Of a stretch of DNA of 14,907 bases, positions 1-6,586 are shown piece after piece. The position numbers were made by a program, and so were the translations under genes. Below the pieces are notes generated by a model, which searched no databases, was not told the DNA's origin, and saw only the letters and a program-made list of their open reading frames with translations. The stretch's first letter is position 1, and every line of letters begins with the position of its first letter. The DNA comes from Gammaproteobacteria bacterium (lineage in GTDB: Bacteria; Pseudomonadota; Gammaproteobacteria; Steroidobacterales; Steroidobacteraceae), in assembly GCA_030039615.1 (NCBI GenBank), contig JASHVF010000385.1, positions 1 through 14,907 of the forward strand. The letters run 5' to 3'.

Positions 1-722
1 TGTTCAACGTGTCGGCCTACGACATGAAGTGGGAGAACGTGCAGCTGTCGCTGTTCGACCCGGTGCACCTCGGCAACACGACCTTCAACGTCAACGGGCC
101 CACCTACGAAGTGAAGGGCTTCGAGGTGCAGTTCGTGGCGCGGCTCTTTGCCGGCCTCTCGATCGAGGGCTCGAGCTCGGTCAACAGCCCGAACCAGACC
201 GACGCGCCGTGCCTCGAGTCGGTCGGTGTGGTGCCGGGCGTGGCGAAGACGGCCAACAACCCGACGCCGGCAGGACAGTGCATCGTGCAGATCAACGGCC
301 AGCCGTACACCAGTCCCTTCGGCCTGACCGACACGCGTCCGGCGTTCTCGCCGCCCTGGCAGTTCAACGTCCGCGCGCGCTACGACTGGGTGTTCGACAC
401 CTACCGGCCGTTCGCCTGGCTAGGCGCGAGCCACATCGCCGCGATGTCGAACGAGCCCGCGAGCTTCCCGAGCGGCGACGCGGCCAACGAGTCGCCGCCG
501 ACCGGCTGGCCGACCACGACGCTGCTCAAGTACGAGATCCCCGGTTACACCACCTATGACGCGGCCATCGGCGTGTCCAAGGACCAGTGGACCGCGCAGC
601 TCGTGGCGCAGAACCTGACCAACGTGTACGGCCCGACGAACGTCAGCTCCGGACAGTTCATCGAGTCGGTCATCCCGCTGCGGCCGCGGGTGATCAACTT
701 CATGATGAGCTACCGGTTCTGA
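1..722 (+). CDS. TonB-dependent receptor, C-terminal part (5' end outside window)
   Basis: This is the distal beta-barrel of an outer-membrane TonB-dependent receptor, which imports a siderophore, oligosaccharide or similar ligand using TonB/ExbBD energy. The frame is open from base 3 to the TGA at 720-722, about 239 residues, so the plug domain and most of the barrel lie upstream. Alternating hydrophobic/aromatic strands are visible, and the end has the family form: an AQNLTNVYGP turn, then RPRVINFMMSYRF with the terminal Phe needed for outer-membrane assembly. A long inserted loop contains two cysteines (codons at 210-212 and 279-281) that could form an extracellular disulfide. The GTG at base 9 is internal, not a start. 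The ligand cannot be deduced. A terminator follows about 60 bases downstream. Confidence 0.9.
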   Translation, partial: FNVSAYDMKWENVQLSLFDPVHLGNTTFNVNGPTYEVKGFEVQFVARLFAGLSIEGSSSVNSPNQTDAPCLESVGVVPGVAKTANNPTPAGQCIVQINGQPYTSPFGLTDTRPAFSPPWQFNVRARYDWVFDTYRPFAWLGASHIAAMSNEPASFPSGDAANESPPTGWPTTTLLKYEIPGYTTYDAAIGVSKDQWTAQLVAQNLTNVYGPTNVSSGQFIESVIPLRPRVINFMMSYRF

Positions 723-779
723 GCCACGGCGGTCCGGGGGCGGCCGCAGGCCGGCCTCTTGACCGGTACGTTAAAATGA

Positions 780-811
780 GGGGCGGACGCTTAAGTCCGC
801 CCCTTTTCTTT
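780..811 (+). terminator. Intrinsic (Rho-independent) terminator after the TonB receptor
   Basis: A perfect 9-bp stem (GGGGCGGAC at 780-788, GTCCGCCCC at 795-803) closes a 6-nt loop and is followed directly by TTTTCTTT at 804-811. This is a textbook intrinsic terminator about 60 bases after the receptor stop codon. It ends only 8 bases before the GTG proposed for the next gene, so it also sits where a leader hairpin could control that gene. Confidence 0.85.
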
Positions 812-819
812 GAGCCCGC

Positions 820-2880
820 GTGCCAGAGAGCGAAAACCCAGCCGCCAACGGCGACAGCGCGCCCGAGATCGCGGCGCTGCGCAGTCTCGTGCGCGAGCAG
901 CGATTTCCCGAGGTGCTGACGGCCGGCGCGTCCGTGCTGGCCGCCGAGCCCGGGCAGCGGGACGCGCTGCTGTGCCTCGCGATCGCGCAGCGCTACCTCA
1001 AGCGGGTTCCCGAGGCCCTGCAGACCCTTACGACGCTCGAGCAGCATCACCCGCGCTTCAGCCGGCTGTACGAGGAGCGCGGCCGGTGCTTCGTCGACCT
1101 GCGCCAGGCGCCCGAGGCAATTGCGGCATTCCTGACGGCCGTGAACCTGAACCACGCGCTGCCCGGGAGCTGGGGCATGCTCGAGGGCCTCTACCGCATG
1201 GTGGGGGAGACGCACAACGCCGGCATGGCCGCCGCCCACGTGGCGACGTTGCGCAAGGTGCCGCCCGAGGTGGTGGCGGCCACGGGCCTCTTCATGGACG
1301 GCGATCTCGACGCGGCCGAGACGCTGGTGCGCGGCTGGCTGCTGCAGCACGGCGATCACGTCGAGGCGATGCGCCTGCTGGCGCGTATCGGCATCGCGCG
1401 CCGCATCTACGACGACCCCGAGCTGCTGCTCGCGGCGGTGCTGGAGCGCGCCCCCGGCTATCGCGCGGCGCGCGAGGAATACGCGCGGGTGCTCATCGAG
1501 CTGCACAAGCATGAGGCGGCGCGGCGCGAGCTCGGGACGCTCCTGCGGGACGCCCCGGATAACCGCGCGCTGCGCATCCTCGAGGCCGCCTGCGCCGCCG
1601 GCCTCGGCGAGAACGAGCGGGCGCTCGAGCTGTACCGCGCGCTGCTCAGCGGCAACCCGCTCGCCGACGCCGACGTGCATCTGTCGATGGCGCACGCCCA
1701 GCGCGTCCTCGGGCGCAGCGCCGAGGCGATCGAGTCCTACCGCACGGCGGCGCGCTGTCGCAGCGACTTCGGCGACGCCTACTGGAGCCTCGCCAACCTC
1801 AAGACCTACCGCTTCAGCGACGCCGAGCTCGCCGCCATCCGCGGCGCGCTCGCCGCCGGGTCCACCCGCACCGAGGATCGCTACCACCTGTGCTTTGCGC
1901 TCGCCAAGGCGCTCGAGGACCGCGGCGAGTTCGCCGAGTCGTACCGCCACTACGAGCTCGGCAATGCGCTCAAGCGGCCCGAATGCCGCTACCGCCCTGA
2001 GATCATCGAGGGCAACACCAGAGCGCAGATCGAGGTGTGCAGCCAGGATTTCTTCGCCAGCCGCCGCGGCTGGGGCGCGCCGCAGAGCGATCCGATCTTC
2101 ATCGTCGGCCTGCCGCGTTCGGGCTCGACGCTGATCGAGCAGATTCTCGCCTCGCACTCGCGCGTCGAGGGAACCCAGGAGCTGCCCAATGTGCAGCAGA
2201 TCGTCACCGTGCTGCGCGGGCACGATCACGGCAACGACCGCTACCCGCGCATCCTCGCCGAGCTCAAGGCCGGGGACTTCGCGCAGCTCGGCGCGAGGTA
2301 TCTGCGCGAGACGCGTGCCTACCGCAGCAGCGGCCGGCCGTTGTTCATCGACAAGATGCCGAACAACTTCCGCCACCTCGGGCTGATCCACCTCATGCTG
2401 CCGAACGCGCGCATCATCGACGCGCGCCGCGAGCCGCTCGCCTGCTGCTTCAGCAACTTCAGGCAGCTGTTCGCCAACGGCCAGGAGTTCACCTACAGCA
2501 TCGAGGACATCGCGCGCTATTACCGCACCTACCTCGAGCTCATGCGGCACTGGGAGCGCGTGCTCCCGGGGCGGATCCTGCGGGTGCAGCACGAGGACGT
2601 GGTCGATGACCTCGAGGGCAGTGTGCGCCGGCTGCTCGATTTCTGCGGCCTCGAGTTCGAGCCGCAGTGCCTGGCCTTCCACGAGACGCAGCGCACGGTC
2701 CGCACCGCGAGCTCCGAGCAGGTCCGCCAGGCGATCAACCGCGAGGGGCTCGAGCAATGGAAGCACTTCGGGCCGTGGCTGCAACCGCTGCGCGAGGCGC
2801 TCGGCGATGCACTGGCGCGCTACCGGGAAACCGGGGATGACCATGAAACCGGGTCGCAACGATCCGTGCCCGTGCGGTAG
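820..2880 (+). CDS. TPR-containing sulfotransferase (PAPS-dependent), first of a tandem pair
   Basis: A 686-residue protein with an N-terminal tetratricopeptide region (about residues 15-400) and a C-terminal Sulfotransfer_3-type domain that should transfer sulfate from PAPS to an unknown acceptor. The 5'-phosphosulfate loop is PIFIVGLPRSGST, with P425, R433, S434, G435 and S436-T437. The second half contains FIDKMPNNF (509-517), and the 3'-phosphate site is RREPLACCFS, with R537 and S545 eight residues apart as in characterised sulfotransferases. There is no signal peptide, so it is probably cytoplasmic. The start is GTG at 820; no good Shine-Dalgarno is visible, but the TPR region begins soon after and no better start exists nearby. 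It overlaps the next gene by 38 nt, suggesting translational coupling. The acceptor (protein, glycan or lipid) is unknown. Confidence 0.87.
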   Translation: MPESENPAANGDSAPEIAALRSLVREQRFPEVLTAGASVLAAEPGQRDALLCLAIAQRYLKRVPEALQTLTTLEQHHPRFSRLYEERGRCFVDLRQAPEAIAAFLTAVNLNHALPGSWGMLEGLYRMVGETHNAGMAAAHVATLRKVPPEVVAATGLFMDGDLDAAETLVRGWLLQHGDHVEAMRLLARIGIARRIYDDPELLLAAVLERAPGYRAAREEYARVLIELHKHEAARRELGTLLRDAPDNRALRILEAACAAGLGENERALELYRALLSGNPLADADVHLSMAHAQRVLGRSAEAIESYRTAARCRSDFGDAYWSLANLKTYRFSDAELAAIRGALAAGSTRTEDRYHLCFALAKALEDRGEFAESYRHYELGNALKRPECRYRPEIIEGNTRAQIEVCSQDFFASRRGWGAPQSDPIFIVGLPRSGSTLIEQILASHSRVEGTQELPNVQQIVTVLRGHDHGNDRYPRILAELKAGDFAQLGARYLRETRAYRSSGRPLFIDKMPNNFRHLGLIHLMLPNARIIDARREPLACCFSNFRQLFANGQEFTYSIEDIARYYRTYLELMRHWERVLPGRILRVQHEDVVDDLEGSVRRLLDFCGLEFEPQCLAFHETQRTVRTASSEQVRQAINREGLEQWKHFGPWLQPLREALGDALARYRETGDDHETGSQRSVPVR

Positions 2881-5080
2881 CGGCAGGAAGTTCAAGCACT
2901 GCTGCGGAGCCGCGCCGGCGGCGGGCGCCCGGCCGGTCGCGGCGCGTGCGCCTGACGTCGGGGCGCTCGCGGCGCTCGTCGGGCAGGGACGGCTGGCCGA
3001 GGCGGAGCAGGCGGCAGGGGCGCTCCTCGCGAGTCAGCCGGGCGCGGGGATCCTCTGGAAGATCCTGAGCGTCGCCCTCGTGCGGCAGGGGAAGGATGCG
3101 TTGCAGGCGCTGCGCCGTGCGGCGGAGCTTCTGCCGCAGGATCCCGAGGCGCACGCCAACCTGGGTGCCGCCCTGCACGACCGCCGCCAGTGGAGCGAGG
3201 CGCTCGCGAGCCTGCAGCGGGCGCTGGCTATCCGTCCGGACGATCCGCAGAGCCTGGTCGACGCCGGCAACGCGCTGCGTGCGCTGGGGCGCGCGCGCGA
3301 GTCGCTGGCGCTCTACCAGCGGGCGCTGCGGCTGGCGCCGGATGACGCGCCTGTTCATAACAACCTCGGCAACGCGCATCTCGAGCTCGGCGACGCCGCA
3401 CAGGCCGCCGCCTGCTATCGGCGCGCGGCGCAGCTGCGGCCCGGGGACGCCGGCATTCACTGCAATCTTGGCAATGCGCTGCGCCAGCTCGGGGAGCTGG
3501 AGACAGCCGCCACCGAGAGCGCGCGCGCCATCGCGCTCGACCCGCGGCTCGCCATGGCGCACAACAACCTGGGACTGTGTCTTGCCGGGCGCGGCGAGCG
3601 GCAGCAGGCCGTGGCGAGCTACCGCCGGGCGCTCGAGCTGGACCCCGACTATGTCGAGGCACTGATCAACCTCGGCAACGTGCTGCGGGATCTCGGCGAA
3701 CGGCGCGAGGCACTGACGCTCTGCTGCCGCGCCGTGGAGCTCGAACCGCTGCGCGCCGCGGGACACCTCAGCGCCGGCTTCGCGCGCTTCGAGCTGCGCC
3801 AGACCGAAGCGGCGGTCGACAGCTTCCGGCGCGCCCTGGCGCTCGGAGGTGTGGATGCCGAGGCGCGTCTCGGTCTTGCGGCGGCGCTGCGCAGGCTGGG
3901 TGAGCGCGCCGGGGCCGAAGCGGCCTGCCGGGCGGTGCTCGAGCAGCAGCCGCGCAACGCCGCGGCATTGCTGCAGCTCGGCGAGCTGCATGCCGACCGT
4001 GGCCAGTTTGCGGAAGCGCAGCGGCTCTTCGAGCGCACGCTCGCCATCGACCCGGCGATGTCGCTCGCCTACTGTGGCATCGCGGCGCACCGGCGCATGA
4101 CCGATGCGGATGGCGCCTGGCGTGCGGGCGTCGAGGCCCTGCTGGCGAAGCCCCTGCCGCTGCACCAGGAGATTGCCCTGCGCTACGCGCTCGGCAAGTT
4201 CTGCGACGACACCGGCCGGTACGAGGAGGCTTTCGAGAATTATCGGCGGGCGAACGAGCTCACCCGCCGCTATGGCGGGCGCTACGAGAGTGCGCGCTTC
4301 AGCGAGCGCGTCGCGCGCATCATCCGCACCTTCGACGCCCCGTTCACCGCCGCGGTGCACGCCGGCGCCTCGGACTCACAGCGCCCGCTGTTCATCGTCG
4401 GCATGCCGCGCTCCGGCACCTCGCTCGCCGAGCAGATTCTCGCCTCGCACCCGGCGGTGTTCGGTGCCGGGGAGGTGGTGTTCTGGGACGCGGCGTTCGA
4501 GCGCGGCCTGGCCGCCGGCGGTGAAGCCGCGCAGCTGGAGGCGCTCATCCCCTCGCTGGCGCGTGAGTACCTCGAGCGCACCGGTGCCGCGGCGGGAGAT
4601 GCGGAGCGCGTGATCGACAAGATGCCGGCGAACTTCCTCTACGCCGGGCTGATCCACGCGGTGTTTCCGCGCGCGCGCATCATCCACATGCAGCGTCATC
4701 CGATCGACACCTGTCTCTCGATCTACTTCCAGAACTTCTTCAATACCAGCCCCTACACCAACGACTTCGGGGATCTGGCGCACTACTACCAGCAGTACCT
4801 GCGGGTCATGCGGCACTGGCGCGCGGTGTTACCGCAGGGAGTTCTGCTCGAGGTCCCCTACGAGGCGCTGGTGCAGGACCAGGAGGGCTGGTCGCGCCGC
4901 ATGGTCGAGTTCGCGGGGCTGGCGTGGGACGCGCGCTGTCTCAGCTTCCACGAGACTGAGCGTGTGGTGGTTACCGCGAGCCGCTGGCAGGTGCGGCAGA
5001 GGATCTCGCAGGCATCGGCCGGCCGCTGGCGCAACTACGAGAAATACGTGGGGCCGCTGCGCGGCCTCGTGGACGCTTAG
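2843..5080 (+). CDS. SEC-C motif / TPR / sulfotransferase fusion protein
   Basis: A 745-residue paralogue of the preceding gene with an added N-terminal SEC-C zinc motif: C9-P-C11 and C20-C21, with H19, in the usual NDPCPCGSG...KHCC form. About eleven TPR units follow (roughly residues 30-450, with recurring NLGNA...G...A...YRRAL patterns), then a PAPS-dependent sulfotransferase domain. Its 5'-phosphosulfate loop is PLFIVGMPRSGTS (515-527), the middle motif VIDKMPANF (590-598), and the 3'-phosphate residues R618 and S626 are eight apart. ATG at 2843 is chosen because a GGGG lies six bases upstream and SEC-C proteins typically begin MKPGRNDPC; ATG at 2837 is possible. The frame stays open further upstream, but that stretch is inside the previous gene. 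No signal peptide is seen. Its stop overlaps the convergent gene by 4 bp. Confidence 0.87.
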   Translation: MKPGRNDPCPCGSGRKFKHCCGAAPAAGARPVAARAPDVGALAALVGQGRLAEAEQAAGALLASQPGAGILWKILSVALVRQGKDALQALRRAAELLPQDPEAHANLGAALHDRRQWSEALASLQRALAIRPDDPQSLVDAGNALRALGRARESLALYQRALRLAPDDAPVHNNLGNAHLELGDAAQAAACYRRAAQLRPGDAGIHCNLGNALRQLGELETAATESARAIALDPRLAMAHNNLGLCLAGRGERQQAVASYRRALELDPDYVEALINLGNVLRDLGERREALTLCCRAVELEPLRAAGHLSAGFARFELRQTEAAVDSFRRALALGGVDAEARLGLAAALRRLGERAGAEAACRAVLEQQPRNAAALLQLGELHADRGQFAEAQRLFERTLAIDPAMSLAYCGIAAHRRMTDADGAWRAGVEALLAKPLPLHQEIALRYALGKFCDDTGRYEEAFENYRRANELTRRYGGRYESARFSERVARIIRTFDAPFTAAVHAGASDSQRPLFIVGMPRSGTSLAEQILASHPAVFGAGEVVFWDAAFERGLAAGGEAAQLEALIPSLAREYLERTGAAAGDAERVIDKMPANFLYAGLIHAVFPRARIIHMQRHPIDTCLSIYFQNFFNTSPYTNDFGDLAHYYQQYLRVMRHWRAVLPQGVLLEVPYEALVQDQEGWSRRMVEFAGLAWDARCLSFHETERVVVTASRWQVRQRISQASAGRWRNYEKYVGPLRGLVDA

Positions 5081-6222
5081 CCGACGCGGGTCGCCTTGAG
5101 GCGCGCCTCATCCACCGTGTAGCCCATTCCCGGTGCGTCGCTCAGGGTTATCCAGCCGCTCGAATCGGCCCGCAGGGGCTCACTCATGATGAAATCGCGC
5201 CGCTCGAGGCTCCACTCCGGCGGGTCGAACGGGAACTCGAGGAACGGCGCATTGGCGAGGCCCGCGGCGAGATGGGCATTCGCGGTGACTCCCATGCCGT
5301 TGGTCCAGGTGTGCGGCGTGAAGATGAGGTGGTGCTCCTCGGCGAGGATCGCCACGCGCCGCAGGCCCGTGATGCCGCCTACCAGGGCGGCGTCCGGCTG
5401 CACCACGTCGACCGCATCTGTCGTGATGAGGTCGCGCAGCTCGTGGATCTGGCGCGTCATCTCGCCGGCGGCGATGCGCACGTCGGTGGCCTGGCGCAGT
5501 GAGCGCATGCCGGCATGATCGGCGCGGTGCAGCGGCTCCTCCATCCAGTAGACCTTGAGACGCTCGAGCTCGCGCGCGACCACGAGCGCGTCCTTGAAGC
5601 TCCAGGGAGACTCGCTGTCCCACGACATGCGCCAGCCCTGGTTGCAGTCGACCATCAGCTCCAGCCGGTCGCCCACGCGTGCGCGCACCGACTCGAGCGC
5701 GCGCACGTCGTCGCGCCAGTCGCCGCGGTGGAAGCGCAGCTTGAGGGCCGCGAACCCCTGCGCCAGGTAGCGCTCGGCGGCTTCGCCCTGTGCCGCCGGG
5801 TCACGCAGCGTTCCCGAGGAAGCGTAGGCGCGCACCCGGTTGGTACGTCCGCCGAGCAGCTTCCAGCAGGGGGCGTTCAGGATCTTGCCGGCGAGATCCC
5901 ACAGCGCGAGGTCGAGCGGCCAGCAGCGTCCGTAGTGAAAGTCGATGTTGGAGAGGATCCGGTAGTGCCGCTCGAGCGCGAGCGGGTCCTGGCCCACGAA
6001 CAGCTGCTCGTGCCCCTCGAACCCCAGCATGCGATCGCCCGAGCCCACTCCGACGAGCCCGGTGTCGGTCGCGACGCGCACCACGGTGGCATCGAAATGC
6101 GTGCGGGGCTTGGTGTCCCAGCTGGCGTTGAAAGGCGGGTCGAGGTTCAGGCGATGGTGAGTGATCGCGATGGATGCGATCCGATGTGCGCCAGGGCCGG
6201 CCATGGGTCTGGAGCGTTCCAT
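5077..6222 (-). CDS. Enolase-superfamily enzyme (mandelate racemase/muconate lactonizing type), probable acid-sugar dehydratase
   Basis: A 381-residue protein with the enolase-superfamily capping domain (about 14-130) and TIM barrel (about 140-365). These enzymes abstract a proton alpha to a carboxylate, with Mg2+ stabilising the enolate. Metal ligands are visible as D192 (VDCNQGW), the EEP pair at 228-229 and E254 (AAGE). The mandelate-racemase-type His/Asp dyad is present as H304 (TPHTW) and D277 (QPDAALVGG). The usual KxK acid/base motif reads K161-L-R163, so the second lysine is arginine. This fits the mandelate racemase subgroup, probably a sugar-acid dehydratase or an epimerase; the substrate cannot be fixed. 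ATG at 6222 gives the longest form; ATG at 6204 also works, as homology appears to begin near residue 13. Its stop interlocks with that of the convergent sulfotransferase. Confidence 0.85.
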   Translation of the reverse strand: MERSRPMAGPGAHRIASIAITHHRLNLDPPFNASWDTKPRTHFDATVVRVATDTGLVGVGSGDRMLGFEGHEQLFVGQDPLALERHYRILSNIDFHYGRCWPLDLALWDLAGKILNAPCWKLLGGRTNRVRAYASSGTLRDPAAQGEAAERYLAQGFAALKLRFHRGDWRDDVRALESVRARVGDRLELMVDCNQGWRMSWDSESPWSFKDALVVARELERLKVYWMEEPLHRADHAGMRSLRQATDVRIAAGEMTRQIHELRDLITTDAVDVVQPDAALVGGITGLRRVAILAEEHHLIFTPHTWTNGMGVTANAHLAAGLANAPFLEFPFDPPEWSLERRDFIMSEPLRADSSGWITLSDAPGMGYTVDEARLKATRVG

Positions 6223-6295
6223 AGTCGGCCGCGGGGCGCAAAGCCGAGAAATTGACTACCGCTATCTGAAAAAGGCATCCAGGGGCCGGCCTCAG

Positions 6296-6335
6296 CCCCG
6301 GCCCCGGCCCCGGGCCCCGGCCCGGCCCGGCCGGC
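6296..6335 (-). repeat. GGGGCC-type hexanucleotide tract, G-quadruplex candidate on the minus strand
   Basis: The plus strand shows six runs of three or four C (6296-6299, 6302-6305, 6308-6311, 6315-6318, 6321-6323, 6326-6328) separated by two or three G. The minus strand therefore carries six G-runs with 2-3-nt loops, which meets the usual G-quadruplex consensus. The tract lies 74-106 bases upstream of the minus-strand start at 6222, on the sense strand of that gene, so it would be in its leader or promoter. It is also self-complementary and prone to slippage. Confidence 0.75.
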
Positions 6336-6357
6336 AGCGACAGATCCAAAATGGGCA

Positions 6358-6377
6358 AAGTAGATGATCATCTACTT
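6358..6377. repeat. Perfect 20-bp palindrome in repeat unit 1
   Basis: AAGTAGATGATCATCTACTT is identical on both strands, with no spacer. The matching positions in unit 2 keep only GTAGA...TCTAC (6420-6424 and 6431-6435), and unit 3 is weaker. It could be a protein-binding dyad or part of a structured repeat. It does not resemble an intrinsic terminator because no T-run follows on either strand. Confidence 0.8.
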
Positions 6378-6445
6378 CGTCCTGGTTAAGGCCCGCCGGA
6401 GGGCCACAACTCACCCAAAGTAGATGACTTTCTACCTTGTTCAAG

Positions 6446-6469
6446 TTGAGGCCCTCCAGAGGGCCTCAA
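6446..6469. repeat. Strong hairpin: 11-bp arms with 2-nt centre (repeat unit 2)
   Basis: TTGAGGCCCTC (6446-6456) and GAGGGCCTCAA (6459-6469) are perfect reverse complements around CA. Unit 1 has a weaker equivalent (GGCCC 6390-6394, GGGCC 6401-6405). No T-tract follows on either strand. It might slow polymerase or stabilise the 3' end of the ABC-operon transcript, but that is inference. Confidence 0.75.
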
Positions 6470-6586
6470 AGAGCCCAACGTCGATGATTCTCTACTTTTA
6501 CCGTCGGGGATATTGTCGCGCGGGCTCGAGCGAGTCCAACGGACCGGCGCACCGGCGCAGCGGCGCTTCCGCATGCGGGCGGCGCC

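Larger units (their letters stand above)
6351..6505. repeat. 60-bp imperfect tandem repeat, about 2.5 copies
   Basis: Units begin at 6351, 6411 and 6471 in exact 60-base register. Units 1 and 2 match at 42 of 60 positions by hand alignment. Unit 3 matches only over its first ~30 bases and then diverges. The conserved core is CAAAG-TAGATGA-nnn-TCTACyTT; in units 1 and 2 it is followed by GGCCC...GAGGGCC. Each full unit contains two dyads: a TAGATGA/TCTA palindrome and a GGCCC/GGGCC hairpin. No open reading frame, transposase or spacer diversity accompanies it. Confidence 0.8.
6223..6586. other. Gene-free, repeat-rich region upstream of the enolase-superfamily gene
   Basis: The 364 bases between the end of the ABC operon and the start of the enolase-superfamily gene contain no credible gene. 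They hold a GC-only hexanucleotide tract (6296-6335), about 2.5 copies of a 60-bp repeat (6351-6505), a perfect 20-bp palindrome and a strong hairpin. The repeat part is much richer in A/T than the flanking genes. The promoter of the downstream minus-strand gene should lie here, but I see no convincing -35/-10 pair. No T-tract terminator for the ABC operon is evident either. Confidence 0.75.

Noticed and set aside
759..777. TTGACC and TAAAAT as a promoter for the first sulfotransferase
   Set aside because: Spacing between the two boxes is only 7 bases, and each lacks a partner at 16-18 bases.
700..2895. A 731-codon open frame on the minus strand opposite the first sulfotransferase
   Set aside because: Its Arg/Ala/Glu/Leu-rich, low-diversity translation has no recognisable domain and is the usual antisense shadow of a high-GC gene. 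The plus frame has clear PAPS motifs.
2735..4360. Long minus-strand frame opposite the SEC-C sulfotransferase
   Set aside because: Periodic composition merely mirrors the TPR repeats on the plus strand; no independent motif or start signal.
6351..6530. Possible CRISPR array
   Set aside because: The whole 60-bp unit is repeated with scattered differences. There is no constant-repeat/unique-spacer pattern and no cas gene in the window.
6386..6574. 62-codon minus-strand frame with a 20-residue internal repeat (SSTLG...PSGGP)
   Set aside because: The peptide repeat follows from the 60-bp DNA repeat being a multiple of three. There is no ribosome site, and the third unit decays without regard to frame.
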